The notes under the pieces: model-generated
The model's database searches: none
What the model saw: only the letters and a program-made list of their open reading frames with translations
What the model was told of the DNA's origin: nothing
NCBI GenBank assembly: GCA_963663375.1
Contig: OY760195.1
Location: forward strand, 3,162,001-3,226,000
Reading direction: 5' to 3'
DNA length: 64,000 bases
DNA from: JAYREN01 sp963663375
Lineage (GTDB): Bacteria > Acidobacteriota > Holophagae > Holophagales > Holophagaceae
Position numbers and translations under genes: made by a program
Shown: piece by piece, positions 17,854 through 25,809 of the stretch
How the letters are laid out: every line of letters begins with the position of its first letter
How positions within the stretch are numbered: the stretch's first letter is position 1

Positions 17854-20091
17854 ATGTCACAGGAAGCCAGCCAGGCCCGGGACGATCGGCTGTCGCTGCC
17901 GAGAGCGCTGTGGCGGTACGCGGACGCCGACTATGTCACGGCCTACAAGGCGCGCTTCATCTTCTACTTCAGCTTCGGCTGCATTGGGGTGGTGCTGGTG
18001 GCCATGGCCTACACCCTGGCGATCCAGCTGAACGACCCCCTCCAACCTTCGCTGAATGCGCCCGTCCTACTGGCTGAACTGGTGGGAGGAGGCCTGTTCG
18101 GGGTGATTCTCGCCCTTCTGGTGCGGGGACACTTCTCCCTGGCAGCCCATTCGCTGCTCCTGGTGGCTCTCGCCAGTATCTGGAGCGTCATCTTCATGGA
18201 CCGGGGTCACCCGCTGACCAAACTGGATACGGTCGTGTTCGTGTTCGCGGTGCTGGCCATGGCACCGCTGGTGGTGCGGCGGGCCTCGGTGCTGGTGTGG
18301 CTCTCCCTCGCCAACCTCATGCTCCTGCTGGTGCTCATGTTCAGCCAGCGTGAGCGGATGGGCCTTCCCACGGTTACCTTTTATGACTACCTCGCCGATA
18401 CCAGCCTCGCCTTGACCTTCGTATGTGTAGTCATCTACAACACCTTCGCGATCAACCGGCACGCCATGGAACGCCTGGAGCAGGATCTTCAGCGCCGAGT
18501 GGCAGCCGAAGATGCCTTGCGCCGTAGCCAGGAAGAGGTGAGCGCTCTCCTGCGCTTCAAGAACGAGATGCTGGATACCGCGGCCATCTGGATCAACACC
18601 CTGGATCCGCGGGGCAACGTCCTCACCTGGAACAAGGCGGCCGAGCGCATCTCCGGGTATTCCAAGGAGGACGTGGTCGGTCACGGCCATGTCTGGGAGT
18701 GGCTGTATCCCGATCCAGCCTACCGGCAGGAGATCTTCGCCGCCGCCTCGGCCATCATCCTCCAGGGCCTTCGCGTGGAGAACTTCGAGACCCGCATCAT
18801 CCGCAAGGACGGTGAAGCGCGATTCATCTCCTGGAACTCCAACAGCCTGCTGGACCACGACGGGGGGATCGTGGGGAGCATCGCCCTGGGCGCCGATGTG
18901 ACGGAGCGCCACCGGGAGCAGGAGGACAAGGAGAGGCTCGAAGACCAGATGCGCCAGATGCAGAAAATGGAATCCATCGGGCGGCTGGCGGGGGGTGTGG
19001 CCCACGATTTCAACAACATGCTCACGGCCATCATGGGGAGCGCGGATCTGGCCTTGGCCCAGCTGGCACCCGAGGATCGCGCCCGCCCCAGGCTTATGAC
19101 CATCAAGCAGGCCTCGGAAAGCGCCGCCAACCTCACGCGGCAACTCCTGGCCTTCTCCCGCAAACAAATAATCGCCCCCAGGATCCTGGACCTGAACGAG
19201 GTGCTCCAGAATCTGCCGGGCCTGCTTCAGCGCATGATCGGTGAGAACGTGCGGTTGCGGACGCTGCTCACGAAAGGTTTGCCCCCCGTCAAAGCGGATC
19301 CCGGACAGATTGAGCAGATCCTCATGAACCTGGCGGTGAACGCCCGGGACGCCATGCCCGACGGGGGCAGCCTGACCCTGGAGACCGCCGAACTGATCCT
19401 GGACGAGGCCTATTGCCGCCACCACCCCCAGGCGGTACCCGGTCGCTACGCGATGCTGTCCGTGAGCGACACGGGCTGCGGCATCAGCGCCGATGCCCGT
19501 GAGCATCTCTTCGAGCCATTCTTCACCACCAAGGCTCCCGGCAAGGGCACCGGTCTGGGCCTGGCCACGGTCTACGGTGCGGTGAAGCAGAACGGCGGCA
19601 CCATCGAGTGCTATTCAGAACCCGGCTGCGGCGCGACCTTCAAGATCCTGTTTCCCGCCGCCAGCGGTGAAGGGGAGGCCTTCCTCCAGCCGGTCTCCGG
19701 TACCCAGCCTCCCGAAGGCTCGGAGACCATCCTGGTGGTGGAGGACAACGCCCACGTGCTGGCCTTCGTGGAGGCAGTCCTGGTGCTCCAGGGCTACCGC
19801 CCGCTCCTGGCCGCCACCGGAGAGGACGCTCTCCGGATTTCTGCGGATTTCCCGGAAAGGATCCACCTGGTGGTCACGGACGTCATCCTGCCGGGCCTCC
19901 ACGGCCGGGGCGTGGCGGAGCGTCTCCAGGCCGAACGCCCGGGCATCAAGGTGCTGTTCTCATCAGGCTATTCGGGCGACATCATCTCCCGGAACGGAAT
20001 CCTGGAAGAGGGCCTCAACTTCATCAGCAAGCCCTTCAGCGCCCAGGCCTTCGCCCAGAAGGTGCGAACGATCCTGGATGGGGGCAGCTGA
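17854..20091 (+). CDS. Membrane hybrid histidine kinase (TM-PAS-HisKA-HATPase-receiver)
   Basis: A 745-residue protein. About residues 35-200 contain six hydrophobic helices (sensor region, no named domain recognised). A PAS domain follows at about 235-355 (AAIWINTLDPRGNVLTWN). The phosphorylated H384 is in GGVAHDFNNML, the ATPase has NLAVNARDA and DTGCGIS, and GTGLGLATVYG is the G2 box. A receiver at 625-742 has acceptor D676 (VVTDVILPG) and K726. The N-box/H-box style matches the large HDFNN kinase group. No regulator is adjacent, so the phosphoryl group probably leaves through the receiver to a distant partner. ATG 17854 is the first codon before the conserved start of hydrophobic helix 1. 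Confidence 0.92.
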   Translation: MSQEASQARDDRLSLPRALWRYADADYVTAYKARFIFYFSFGCIGVVLVAMAYTLAIQLNDPLQPSLNAPVLLAELVGGGLFGVILALLVRGHFSLAAHSLLLVALASIWSVIFMDRGHPLTKLDTVVFVFAVLAMAPLVVRRASVLVWLSLANLMLLLVLMFSQRERMGLPTVTFYDYLADTSLALTFVCVVIYNTFAINRHAMERLEQDLQRRVAAEDALRRSQEEVSALLRFKNEMLDTAAIWINTLDPRGNVLTWNKAAERISGYSKEDVVGHGHVWEWLYPDPAYRQEIFAAASAIILQGLRVENFETRIIRKDGEARFISWNSNSLLDHDGGIVGSIALGADVTERHREQEDKERLEDQMRQMQKMESIGRLAGGVAHDFNNMLTAIMGSADLALAQLAPEDRARPRLMTIKQASESAANLTRQLLAFSRKQIIAPRILDLNEVLQNLPGLLQRMIGENVRLRTLLTKGLPPVKADPGQIEQILMNLAVNARDAMPDGGSLTLETAELILDEAYCRHHPQAVPGRYAMLSVSDTGCGISADAREHLFEPFFTTKAPGKGTGLGLATVYGAVKQNGGTIECYSEPGCGATFKILFPAASGEGEAFLQPVSGTQPPEGSETILVVEDNAHVLAFVEAVLVLQGYRPLLAATGEDALRISADFPERIHLVVTDVILPGLHGRGVAERLQAERPGIKVLFSSGYSGDIISRNGILEEGLNFISKPFSAQAFAQKVRTILDGGS

Positions 20092-20570
20092 AGGGGCGAG
20101 TAACGGCCTGTTCTCCGCGTCTCCGCATCCTCGGTGGACCTCCGCGTTCCGCTCTTTGCGAGGTGTGTCTCTTTGTTCAGGTCCAGAACGGACATGACGG
20201 CATCCCGAATGGAAAAGCGCTTCGCGGAGTCACGGAGAACAGTCTGAGGACCGCGGAGCAAGGCCACCTCTCCCGATCACGGCGGGGCTCAACTTCAGGC
20301 ATTGGGGACCGTTAAACCTTCCCCAGGAATCTGGGATGACCTTTTTTGGTGCCTTCTGCGTTCTTTGTGGCTGATCGCTTTCCATGCTGGTTGGCCCTGA
20401 TCGCTGGACGCCAAATCGAACCCTCGGTTCAATTGCCGCAAGAACGCAAACGATGCAAGGCGAATGAGGCAAGGGCCGAAGCAGAGGGGCGATTCGCGCT
20501 TGGACAGCATTGCCCCGAGGCACGCTGGTCATCAGGAAAGACGTTCCGTCCAGAAATCCGCAGTGCGTTT
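20092..20570. repeat. Gene-free 479 bases with palindromic repeat remnants
   Basis: No credible gene. 20110-20126 and 20224-20240 form an imperfect inverted repeat (GTTCTCCG...CTCCGC against GCGGAG...CGGAGAAC, 14 of 17 pairs). A weak terminator-like hairpin (CCCAG/CTGGG followed by TTTTTT) lies at 20316-20348. The phrase TTCTGCGTTCTTTGTGGC near 20354 resembles scattered repeats found in many genomes. The rest, 20380-20570, shows nothing I can name. Confidence 0.6.
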
Positions 20571-23498
20571 CTACTTCAACCCGAAGTACACCCTGCTGCC
20601 GCCCTCCTTCTTGGCTCGCTCGCCCCCTTCCACCTGGAAGACCCGGCTTGGCTCGACCTTTCCATCCTCCAGCAGCAGCTTGACGATGGCCTTGGTGCGG
20701 CGATCCGCCAGTTCCCGCAGCTGGTTGGGGTCCACCTTCAGGGTGCCCAGCAGGCGCTGTTCCATTTCGGCGGGGGGCGGGGGAGGTACTTTGACCTTCT
20801 CGTCTTTACTCTTGGGGGCGGGGAAGGCGGCCTCGTAGGCCTCCGCCAGCCAGCGGGGGCGCTCTTCCGCGGCGACGCGTACCGTGGTCGGGTCCAATTC
20901 GGGATTCCGGGCCTGCAGTGATTTCACTTTGGCGCGCTGAATCCGCTGTTCCAGCGCCTCCTTCTTGAGGGCGGCGCCGTCGGCATCGGGATGCACGGTG
21001 CCTTCCACTTCCAGGCTCAGGTCGGGCCGTTCCAGCATGGACTTGGCGAGAATCTCCGTCTTCTTGCGAGCCTCTGCATCGGCTTCCCCAAGACCCGGGG
21101 CGAAGGCGACGAAGCTCAGATCCTGATCGGCCGCGCCGAAGAGACTACCGATCACTGAAAATGGAGAGGTCACGATCTTGGTGAGCACATTGAGCAGGGC
21201 CTTCCACACGATCCTGCCGTAGCGGAAATTCGGATCGTCCAGGTTGCCATCCACGGGCAGCTCCAGGGCGATGAGGCCCTTCCGGTCCCGGAGGATGGCC
21301 AGGGCCAGCTTGACGGGCATGTGGGTGGCGTCGGGGCTTTCGGTGCGGTCCCCGAAGTAGAACTGATCCATGCGCGTCTTCACCAGGGCATTGAGCTTGC
21401 GGTCCTGGATCCGGAGGTGAGCATCCACATCCAGTTTTCCCTTGCGCACGGTGTAGCCGAGATACTTGCCCGTGTAGGGGCTGAAGTCGGAGAGATCCGC
21501 GCCCTGAATGCGCAGGGTGACATCCGTGTCCTGGTCCCGGCGCAGGGGCATGCTGTGGCCCTGGATGGAAAGGGGCGCCACACCGCCGGCCTTGCCCGTC
21601 AGCGAGAGGGAAGCCTTGTCGGTGGCTTCGGTGGATAGGCCGGTGTTGACGCCTTCCAGATCGGAGATGAGGAAGGCCGCATTGGGTTCCAGGCTGCGGT
21701 CGATGAAGGTGAGCCGCCCGCCCCGCATCTGCACCTTGGCGATGGCCACCTTGAAGGCGTCGGCAGGGGTGGCGGGAACCATGGCCCCCAGGGCGGGAGC
21801 CGTGGAGGGAGTGGCGGGCTCCGGGGGGGTCTTCAGGGCCCGGGCCACGTTGGTGGTGCCGTCCCTGGAGATCACCATGCGGTGCTCCGCGTCCAGCAGG
21901 GCGACATCCTGGATCGAGAGCCGGCGCGGGTTGGTGGAGAAATCCAGGCCGGTGAGGCGCAGCGCCTTGTAGCGCAGGAAGGGCTCCTGCTGGGCGCCGT
22001 CCATGGCCTCGAAGCGCTCCAGGCGGACCCTGCCCTGGAGCGAAAGGGCATCCGTCGCCTTGCCCTGGAAGGTGCCCCGCAGGCGGCCGTCCAGGGAGAG
22101 CTGTCCGCGGTTGACCCGCACATCGAGGCCCGGCTCCAGGTAGGGATCCAGGGCGGGCAGGTCGAGGTTCTCGAGGTTAAGCGCCAGGTCCATGGCGGGT
22201 TTGAAGGGCAGAACCGTGCCCTCCGCCCTGAATTGGGTGTGGCCCTCCAGCACCAGCGCCGCGGTGAGGCGGACAGAGGCCTTGGGATCCAGGCTGAAAT
22301 CCTGGAGGCGCAGGTCGATCTGGTCGGCCTGGAGCCGCACGGGGCGAACGGTGCACTGATCCTCGAAGGTCACGGCAAAGCCCTTCAGGCCCGCCTCCTT
22401 CAATCGGAACTGGAAGGGGGTTTCCGGCTCCTTCGACGGGGGCTGGGGCTTGACCTTGAACAGGTTGACCAGGCTCAGCTCGCCGTTCTTCAGGCGTACC
22501 ATAGTGAACTTGCCATCGTGGGCCATCAGGGAGCCGATCACGGCGGAGCGGGCGATTAGATCGGCCTGGACCTCCCGGACTTCAAGCCTGGGCAGCTCCA
22601 CGGCATTCTCGGCCTTGCCCGGCTCGCCGAGCTTGAGGTTCAGAAGGTCCAGGCTGCCCTTGTCGACCTTCAGGATGTGAGTTCCCGCGGACCACTGGAA
22701 TGTGTAGTCGGCCTGGAGAGAGAGGGCGCCGTCCCTGAGATCGAAGGCCACTTGGTCCTGATAGTAGGGCCCGTACTTGGGCAGGCGCAGCTTCTCCAGG
22801 GAGAGGCGACCCTGGGAACGGAGAGGCTCCGTGGAAAAGACGCCGGTCCAGGCGAAGGTTTCCCCGGCCTCCGTGCGGCCGGAAAAGGCATAGGAATTGT
22901 TGCTGTCGGGCGCGGTCTTGAAGCCGTTGAGTTCCAGGGTCACGGGGCCGAGGGTGGTGGCGAAGGGCTCCCGGAGGCTGCGGTCCACCAGCTCGATGCG
23001 GGCGCCCTGAATGAGAAAGTGATCGATGGCAATGGTCCGCGGCTTCGAAGGGGCCGGGGGGGCGGTCTGGGTGGGCTCGCTGGCCAGCCGCGCCTGGATG
23101 TCCGCGAAGTTCAGTTTGCCGTCCGGTGCGATCACCACCCGCCCCGAGGGGCGCACCAGTGCCACCTCCTCCAGGGTCACCGTGCGCCCGAGGAGGGTGC
23201 CCACCCCCAGGTTCACGTAGAGGCGCTCCCAGCCCACGAAGGTCGAGCCATCCCGATCCAGGACCTGGAAGCCTTCCAGGGCAATGGAGAGCGCGAAGGG
23301 GTTGGTGCGGACCTTCCTCAGGCGCACTTCCCTGCCCAGGAGCTGGGCGAGTCTGGGAGGTAGCTGGCGCTGGACCACCACCGGCAGCAGGAAGAAACCC
23401 AGGGCCCCGTAGAGCAGGACCAGCGAGGCCGCAAGGATCATCATGCGGCGGCCCCAGCGGGGGAGTCGGGAGAGGAACATCGGAATTCTCATGCTCAT
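20571..23498 (-). CDS. Large DUF748 (AsmA-like) envelope protein
   Basis: A 975-residue protein with one N-terminal membrane anchor (about 19-40, MMILAASLVLLYGALGFFLL) and a long beta-rich periplasmic part. The DUF748 pattern is clear: LPPRLAQLLGREVRLRKVRTNPFALSIALEGF at the start, repeated 'D.SL..P....I..L' segments, and an OmpA-like C-terminal part with LSLEVEGTVHPDADGAAL. Family members are AsmA/TamB-like and are thought to help lipid or outer-membrane protein traffic; the role here is inferred. Two methionines (23498, 23492) are possible starts. It is a monocistronic gene with a double repeat directly upstream. Confidence 0.88.
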   Translation of the reverse strand: MSMRIPMFLSRLPRWGRRMMILAASLVLLYGALGFFLLPVVVQRQLPPRLAQLLGREVRLRKVRTNPFALSIALEGFQVLDRDGSTFVGWERLYVNLGVGTLLGRTVTLEEVALVRPSGRVVIAPDGKLNFADIQARLASEPTQTAPPAPSKPRTIAIDHFLIQGARIELVDRSLREPFATTLGPVTLELNGFKTAPDSNNSYAFSGRTEAGETFAWTGVFSTEPLRSQGRLSLEKLRLPKYGPYYQDQVAFDLRDGALSLQADYTFQWSAGTHILKVDKGSLDLLNLKLGEPGKAENAVELPRLEVREVQADLIARSAVIGSLMAHDGKFTMVRLKNGELSLVNLFKVKPQPPSKEPETPFQFRLKEAGLKGFAVTFEDQCTVRPVRLQADQIDLRLQDFSLDPKASVRLTAALVLEGHTQFRAEGTVLPFKPAMDLALNLENLDLPALDPYLEPGLDVRVNRGQLSLDGRLRGTFQGKATDALSLQGRVRLERFEAMDGAQQEPFLRYKALRLTGLDFSTNPRRLSIQDVALLDAEHRMVISRDGTTNVARALKTPPEPATPSTAPALGAMVPATPADAFKVAIAKVQMRGGRLTFIDRSLEPNAAFLISDLEGVNTGLSTEATDKASLSLTGKAGGVAPLSIQGHSMPLRRDQDTDVTLRIQGADLSDFSPYTGKYLGYTVRKGKLDVDAHLRIQDRKLNALVKTRMDQFYFGDRTESPDATHMPVKLALAILRDRKGLIALELPVDGNLDDPNFRYGRIVWKALLNVLTKIVTSPFSVIGSLFGAADQDLSFVAFAPGLGEADAEARKKTEILAKSMLERPDLSLEVEGTVHPDADGAALKKEALEQRIQRAKVKSLQARNPELDPTTVRVAAEERPRWLAEAYEAAFPAPKSKDEKVKVPPPPPAEMEQRLLGTLKVDPNQLRELADRRTKAIVKLLLEDGKVEPSRVFQVEGGERAKKEGGSRVYFGLK

Positions 23499-23510
23499 AG
23501 GATAGGCCCA

Positions 23511-23694
23511 GACCTGGGGTTCAGGCTTTGCCTGGACACCAGGTGGGGGTCATAGGGGGGACATCGCGACCGAAGGGAGCAGGCGGTTCCCCCTAACGTG
23601 GCGGACCTGGAGTTCAGGCTTTGCCTGGACACCAGGTGGGGGTCATAGGGGGGACATCGCGACCGAAGGGAGCAGGCGGTCCCCCCTATCGTGG
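23511..23694 (-). repeat. Tandem pair of the dispersed double-hairpin repeat
   Basis: Two nearly identical units, 23511-23603 and 23604-23694 (period 93), each with a GGGGGGAC...GTCCCCC-type stem and a second stem around CCTGGTGTCC / GGACACCAGG. They are inverted relative to the copy at 3953-4047. They fill the gap between the starts of the DUF748 gene and the cDPG-synthetase-like gene, which are divergent, so they are not simple terminators of a neighbouring gene here. The rest of this gap (to 23821) holds a possible promoter. Confidence 0.85.
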
Positions 23695-23705
23695 ATTAGT
23701 AGTGC

Positions 23706-23733
23706 TTGTAGAAAATGCCTATGGAGCTAAGAT
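23706..23733 (+). promoter_or_regulatory. Possible sigma-70-like promoter for the cDPG-synthetase-like gene
   Basis: TTGTAG (23706) and TAAGAT (23728) are spaced by 16 bases, matching 3 and 4 of 6 consensus bases. It lies just after the tandem repeat and about 90 bases before the start codon. Weak match, position supports it. Confidence 0.3.
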
Positions 23734-23821
23734 GAGCGCATCCACCATGGTCCCGAGGCCATGACTACCCATTTCGGGTGTGTCGGTTAATCGGTCGACG
23801 CCTTCTCAACGAGGAGTTCCA

Positions 23822-25144
23822 ATGTCCGAGCCCCGTCGCGTTCTCATCCTGGGAGCCGCTGGTCGCGACTTCCACAACTTCAACACCGTCTATCGTGACA
23901 ACGCGGCCTTCAAGGTCGTAGCCTTCACGGCGACGCAGATCCCCGATATCGCGGGCCGCAAGTACCCTGCCGAGCTGGCTGGCAAGCTCTACCCCGCGGG
24001 CATCCCCATCTTCGACGAGTCGGAGCTGGTAGAAGTCATCAAGCGCGAGAAGCCCGATGTGGCCGTGTTCAGCTACTCCGATGTGAAGCACGAGACTGTC
24101 ATGCACCTGGCGAGCCTCTGCACTGCCATGGGCGTGGACTTCGAGCTGCTGGGCTGCGACAAGACCATGGTCAAGTCCTCCAAGCCCGTCATCGCCATCA
24201 CCGCCGTGCGCACCGGCGCGGGCAAGAGCCAGACCACCCGCTACATCAGCCACATCCTGAAGAGCCTCGGCAAGAAGGTCGTGGCCATCCGTCACCCCAT
24301 GCCCTACGGCGACCTCGCCGCACAGGCCTGCCAGCGCTTCGCCGCCTACTCCGACCTGGACCTGCACAAGTGCACCATCGAGGAGCGCGAAGAGTACGAG
24401 CCCCACATCGACAACGGCTTCGTCATCTACTCCGGCGTGGACTACGAAATGATCGTGCGCAACGCCGAGAAGGAAGCGGACGTCATCCTCTGGGACGGCG
24501 GCAACAACGATCTGCCCTTCTACGCCTGCGACCTGCACATCTGCATCGCCGATCCCCTCCGCTCCGGCCACGAGATGATGTACCACCCCGGTGAGGCCAA
24601 TTTCCGCCGCGCCGATGTCATCGTCATCAACAAGTGCGACAGCGCCAAGGAAGAGGACATCAAGGCGATCGAAGCGAACGCCAAGCTGTACAACCCCAAG
24701 GCCGTGGTGATCCGCGCCAACAGCCCCGTCACTTGCGAGAAGCCCGAGATGATCAAGGGCAAGAACGTGCTCGTGATCGAGGACGGCCCCACCCTCACCC
24801 ACGGCTCCATGAGCATCGGTGCCGGTGTGGTCGCCTCCAAGAACTGCGGCGCCGCCAAGATCGTGGATCCCACGCCCTACGCCGTGGCCTCCATCGCCGC
24901 CACCTACAAGAAGTACCCCAATGCCCAGGGCATCCTGCCCGCCATGGGCTACGGCGATGCCCAGATCAAGGATCTGGAGCAGACCATCGAAGCCACGCCC
25001 TGCGATGTGGTGCTCTCCGCCACCCCCATCGACATCACCCGCGTGCTCAAGGTCAACAAGCCCATGGTGCGTGCCACCTACGAGCTGGCCGAAGTCAAGA
25101 AGGGCCAGCTGGAAGAGGCAGTCAAGAAGGCCCTCAAGGCCTAA
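23822..25144 (+). CDS. Cyclic 2,3-diphosphoglycerate synthetase-like P-loop protein
   Basis: A 440-residue cytoplasmic protein. The N-terminal Rossmann-like part (RRVLILGAAGRDFHNFN) is followed by a P-loop at about residues 135-145 (VRTGAGKSQTT) and a late GTPase-like NKCDSA. This layout matches the cyclic 2,3-diphosphoglycerate synthetase family of methanogens, which has many bacterial members of unknown reaction. GAGGAG lies five bases before ATG 23822. Codon use is strongly biased to C-ending codons, suggesting high expression. A strong terminator follows, so it is a single-gene transcript. Whether it makes the cyclic phosphate in this organism is unknown. Confidence 0.82.
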   Translation: MSEPRRVLILGAAGRDFHNFNTVYRDNAAFKVVAFTATQIPDIAGRKYPAELAGKLYPAGIPIFDESELVEVIKREKPDVAVFSYSDVKHETVMHLASLCTAMGVDFELLGCDKTMVKSSKPVIAITAVRTGAGKSQTTRYISHILKSLGKKVVAIRHPMPYGDLAAQACQRFAAYSDLDLHKCTIEEREEYEPHIDNGFVIYSGVDYEMIVRNAEKEADVILWDGGNNDLPFYACDLHICIADPLRSGHEMMYHPGEANFRRADVIVINKCDSAKEEDIKAIEANAKLYNPKAVVIRANSPVTCEKPEMIKGKNVLVIEDGPTLTHGSMSIGAGVVASKNCGAAKIVDPTPYAVASIAATYKKYPNAQGILPAMGYGDAQIKDLEQTIEATPCDVVLSATPIDITRVLKVNKPMVRATYELAEVKKGQLEEAVKKALKA

Positions 25145-25161
25145 GCCTTTCCCGGTTCCAG

Positions 25162-25190
25162 AAGGCGGGCGCTTCGGCGCCCGCCTTTTT
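25162..25190 (+). terminator. Strong rho-independent terminator
   Basis: GGCGGGCGC-TTCG-GCGCCCGCC stem with a UUCG-type loop followed by TTTTT, 18 bases after the stop of the cDPG-synthetase-like gene. Confidence 0.95.
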
Positions 25191-25225
25191 CGTGGAATGA
25201 TTTCAGACGGAATCCCGGAGGCAGC

Positions 25226-25747
25226 ATGCGCGACCTGGCCCACTTGAAGGATCTGCTGGCCCACTGCGCCTGGGCGGACGCGATGTTCTTCCATGCCTGG
25301 GCCAAGGGGGACACGGAAGATCCGGAGCTGCGGGAGCGGTTTGCCCACAGCACGGGCACCCAGGACTTCTTCCTGAAGACCCTGCGCGGGGAGATGGACT
25401 TGCCCTGGGACAAGATCCTCAAGGGCGAGGTGCGACCGCCCTGGTTGGACAAGCCGTTGCCAGCCTTCGAGGCCCTGCGGGATTGGACGCGCCGCAACCA
25501 CACCCAATTCAAGGAGCTCGTGGAAGGTCTGGACGAGGCCCGATCCCAGCTCGAGGTGAAGATCCCCTGGTTCCCGGAGCCGCCCTGCGTCGTGACTGTG
25601 GCCGAGGCCCTCGTGCAGGTGGTCATGCACAGCCAGCATCATCGGGGCCAAGCCATGACGCGCTTGAAGGCCACGGGTGGCAAGCCCGTGAACGTGGACT
25701 ACATCATCTGGCTTTGGAAGGGCCGACCCGAGGCTCGCTGGAACTAG
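25226..25747 (+). CDS. DinB-family four-helix metalloprotein
   Basis: A 173-residue protein of the DinB/YfiT fold. Metal-binding histidines are suggested at HCAW (N-terminal helix), NHTQF (middle) and the typical HSQHHRGQA near the C-terminus. Members are often thiol-dependent transferases (bacillithiol or mycothiol type) or of unknown role. The ATG start has GGAGG six bases upstream. It lies between a strong terminator and the lipoprotein gene. Confidence 0.88.
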   Translation: MRDLAHLKDLLAHCAWADAMFFHAWAKGDTEDPELRERFAHSTGTQDFFLKTLRGEMDLPWDKILKGEVRPPWLDKPLPAFEALRDWTRRNHTQFKELVEGLDEARSQLEVKIPWFPEPPCVVTVAEALVQVVMHSQHHRGQAMTRLKATGGKPVNVDYIIWLWKGRPEARWN

Positions 25748-25809
25748 TTGAGCTGTTCATTCCTGTCGTTTCGCTTCATAATTACCTGCTTTTCTTTTTG
25801 GGATTACCG

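Noticed and set aside
23511..23694. Possible CRISPR array because of tandem units
   Set aside because: Only two units of 93 bases with no variable spacers and no cas genes.
25130..25226. Possible small RNA after the cDPG-synthetase-like gene
   Set aside because: The structure is a plain rho-independent terminator with no separate promoter.
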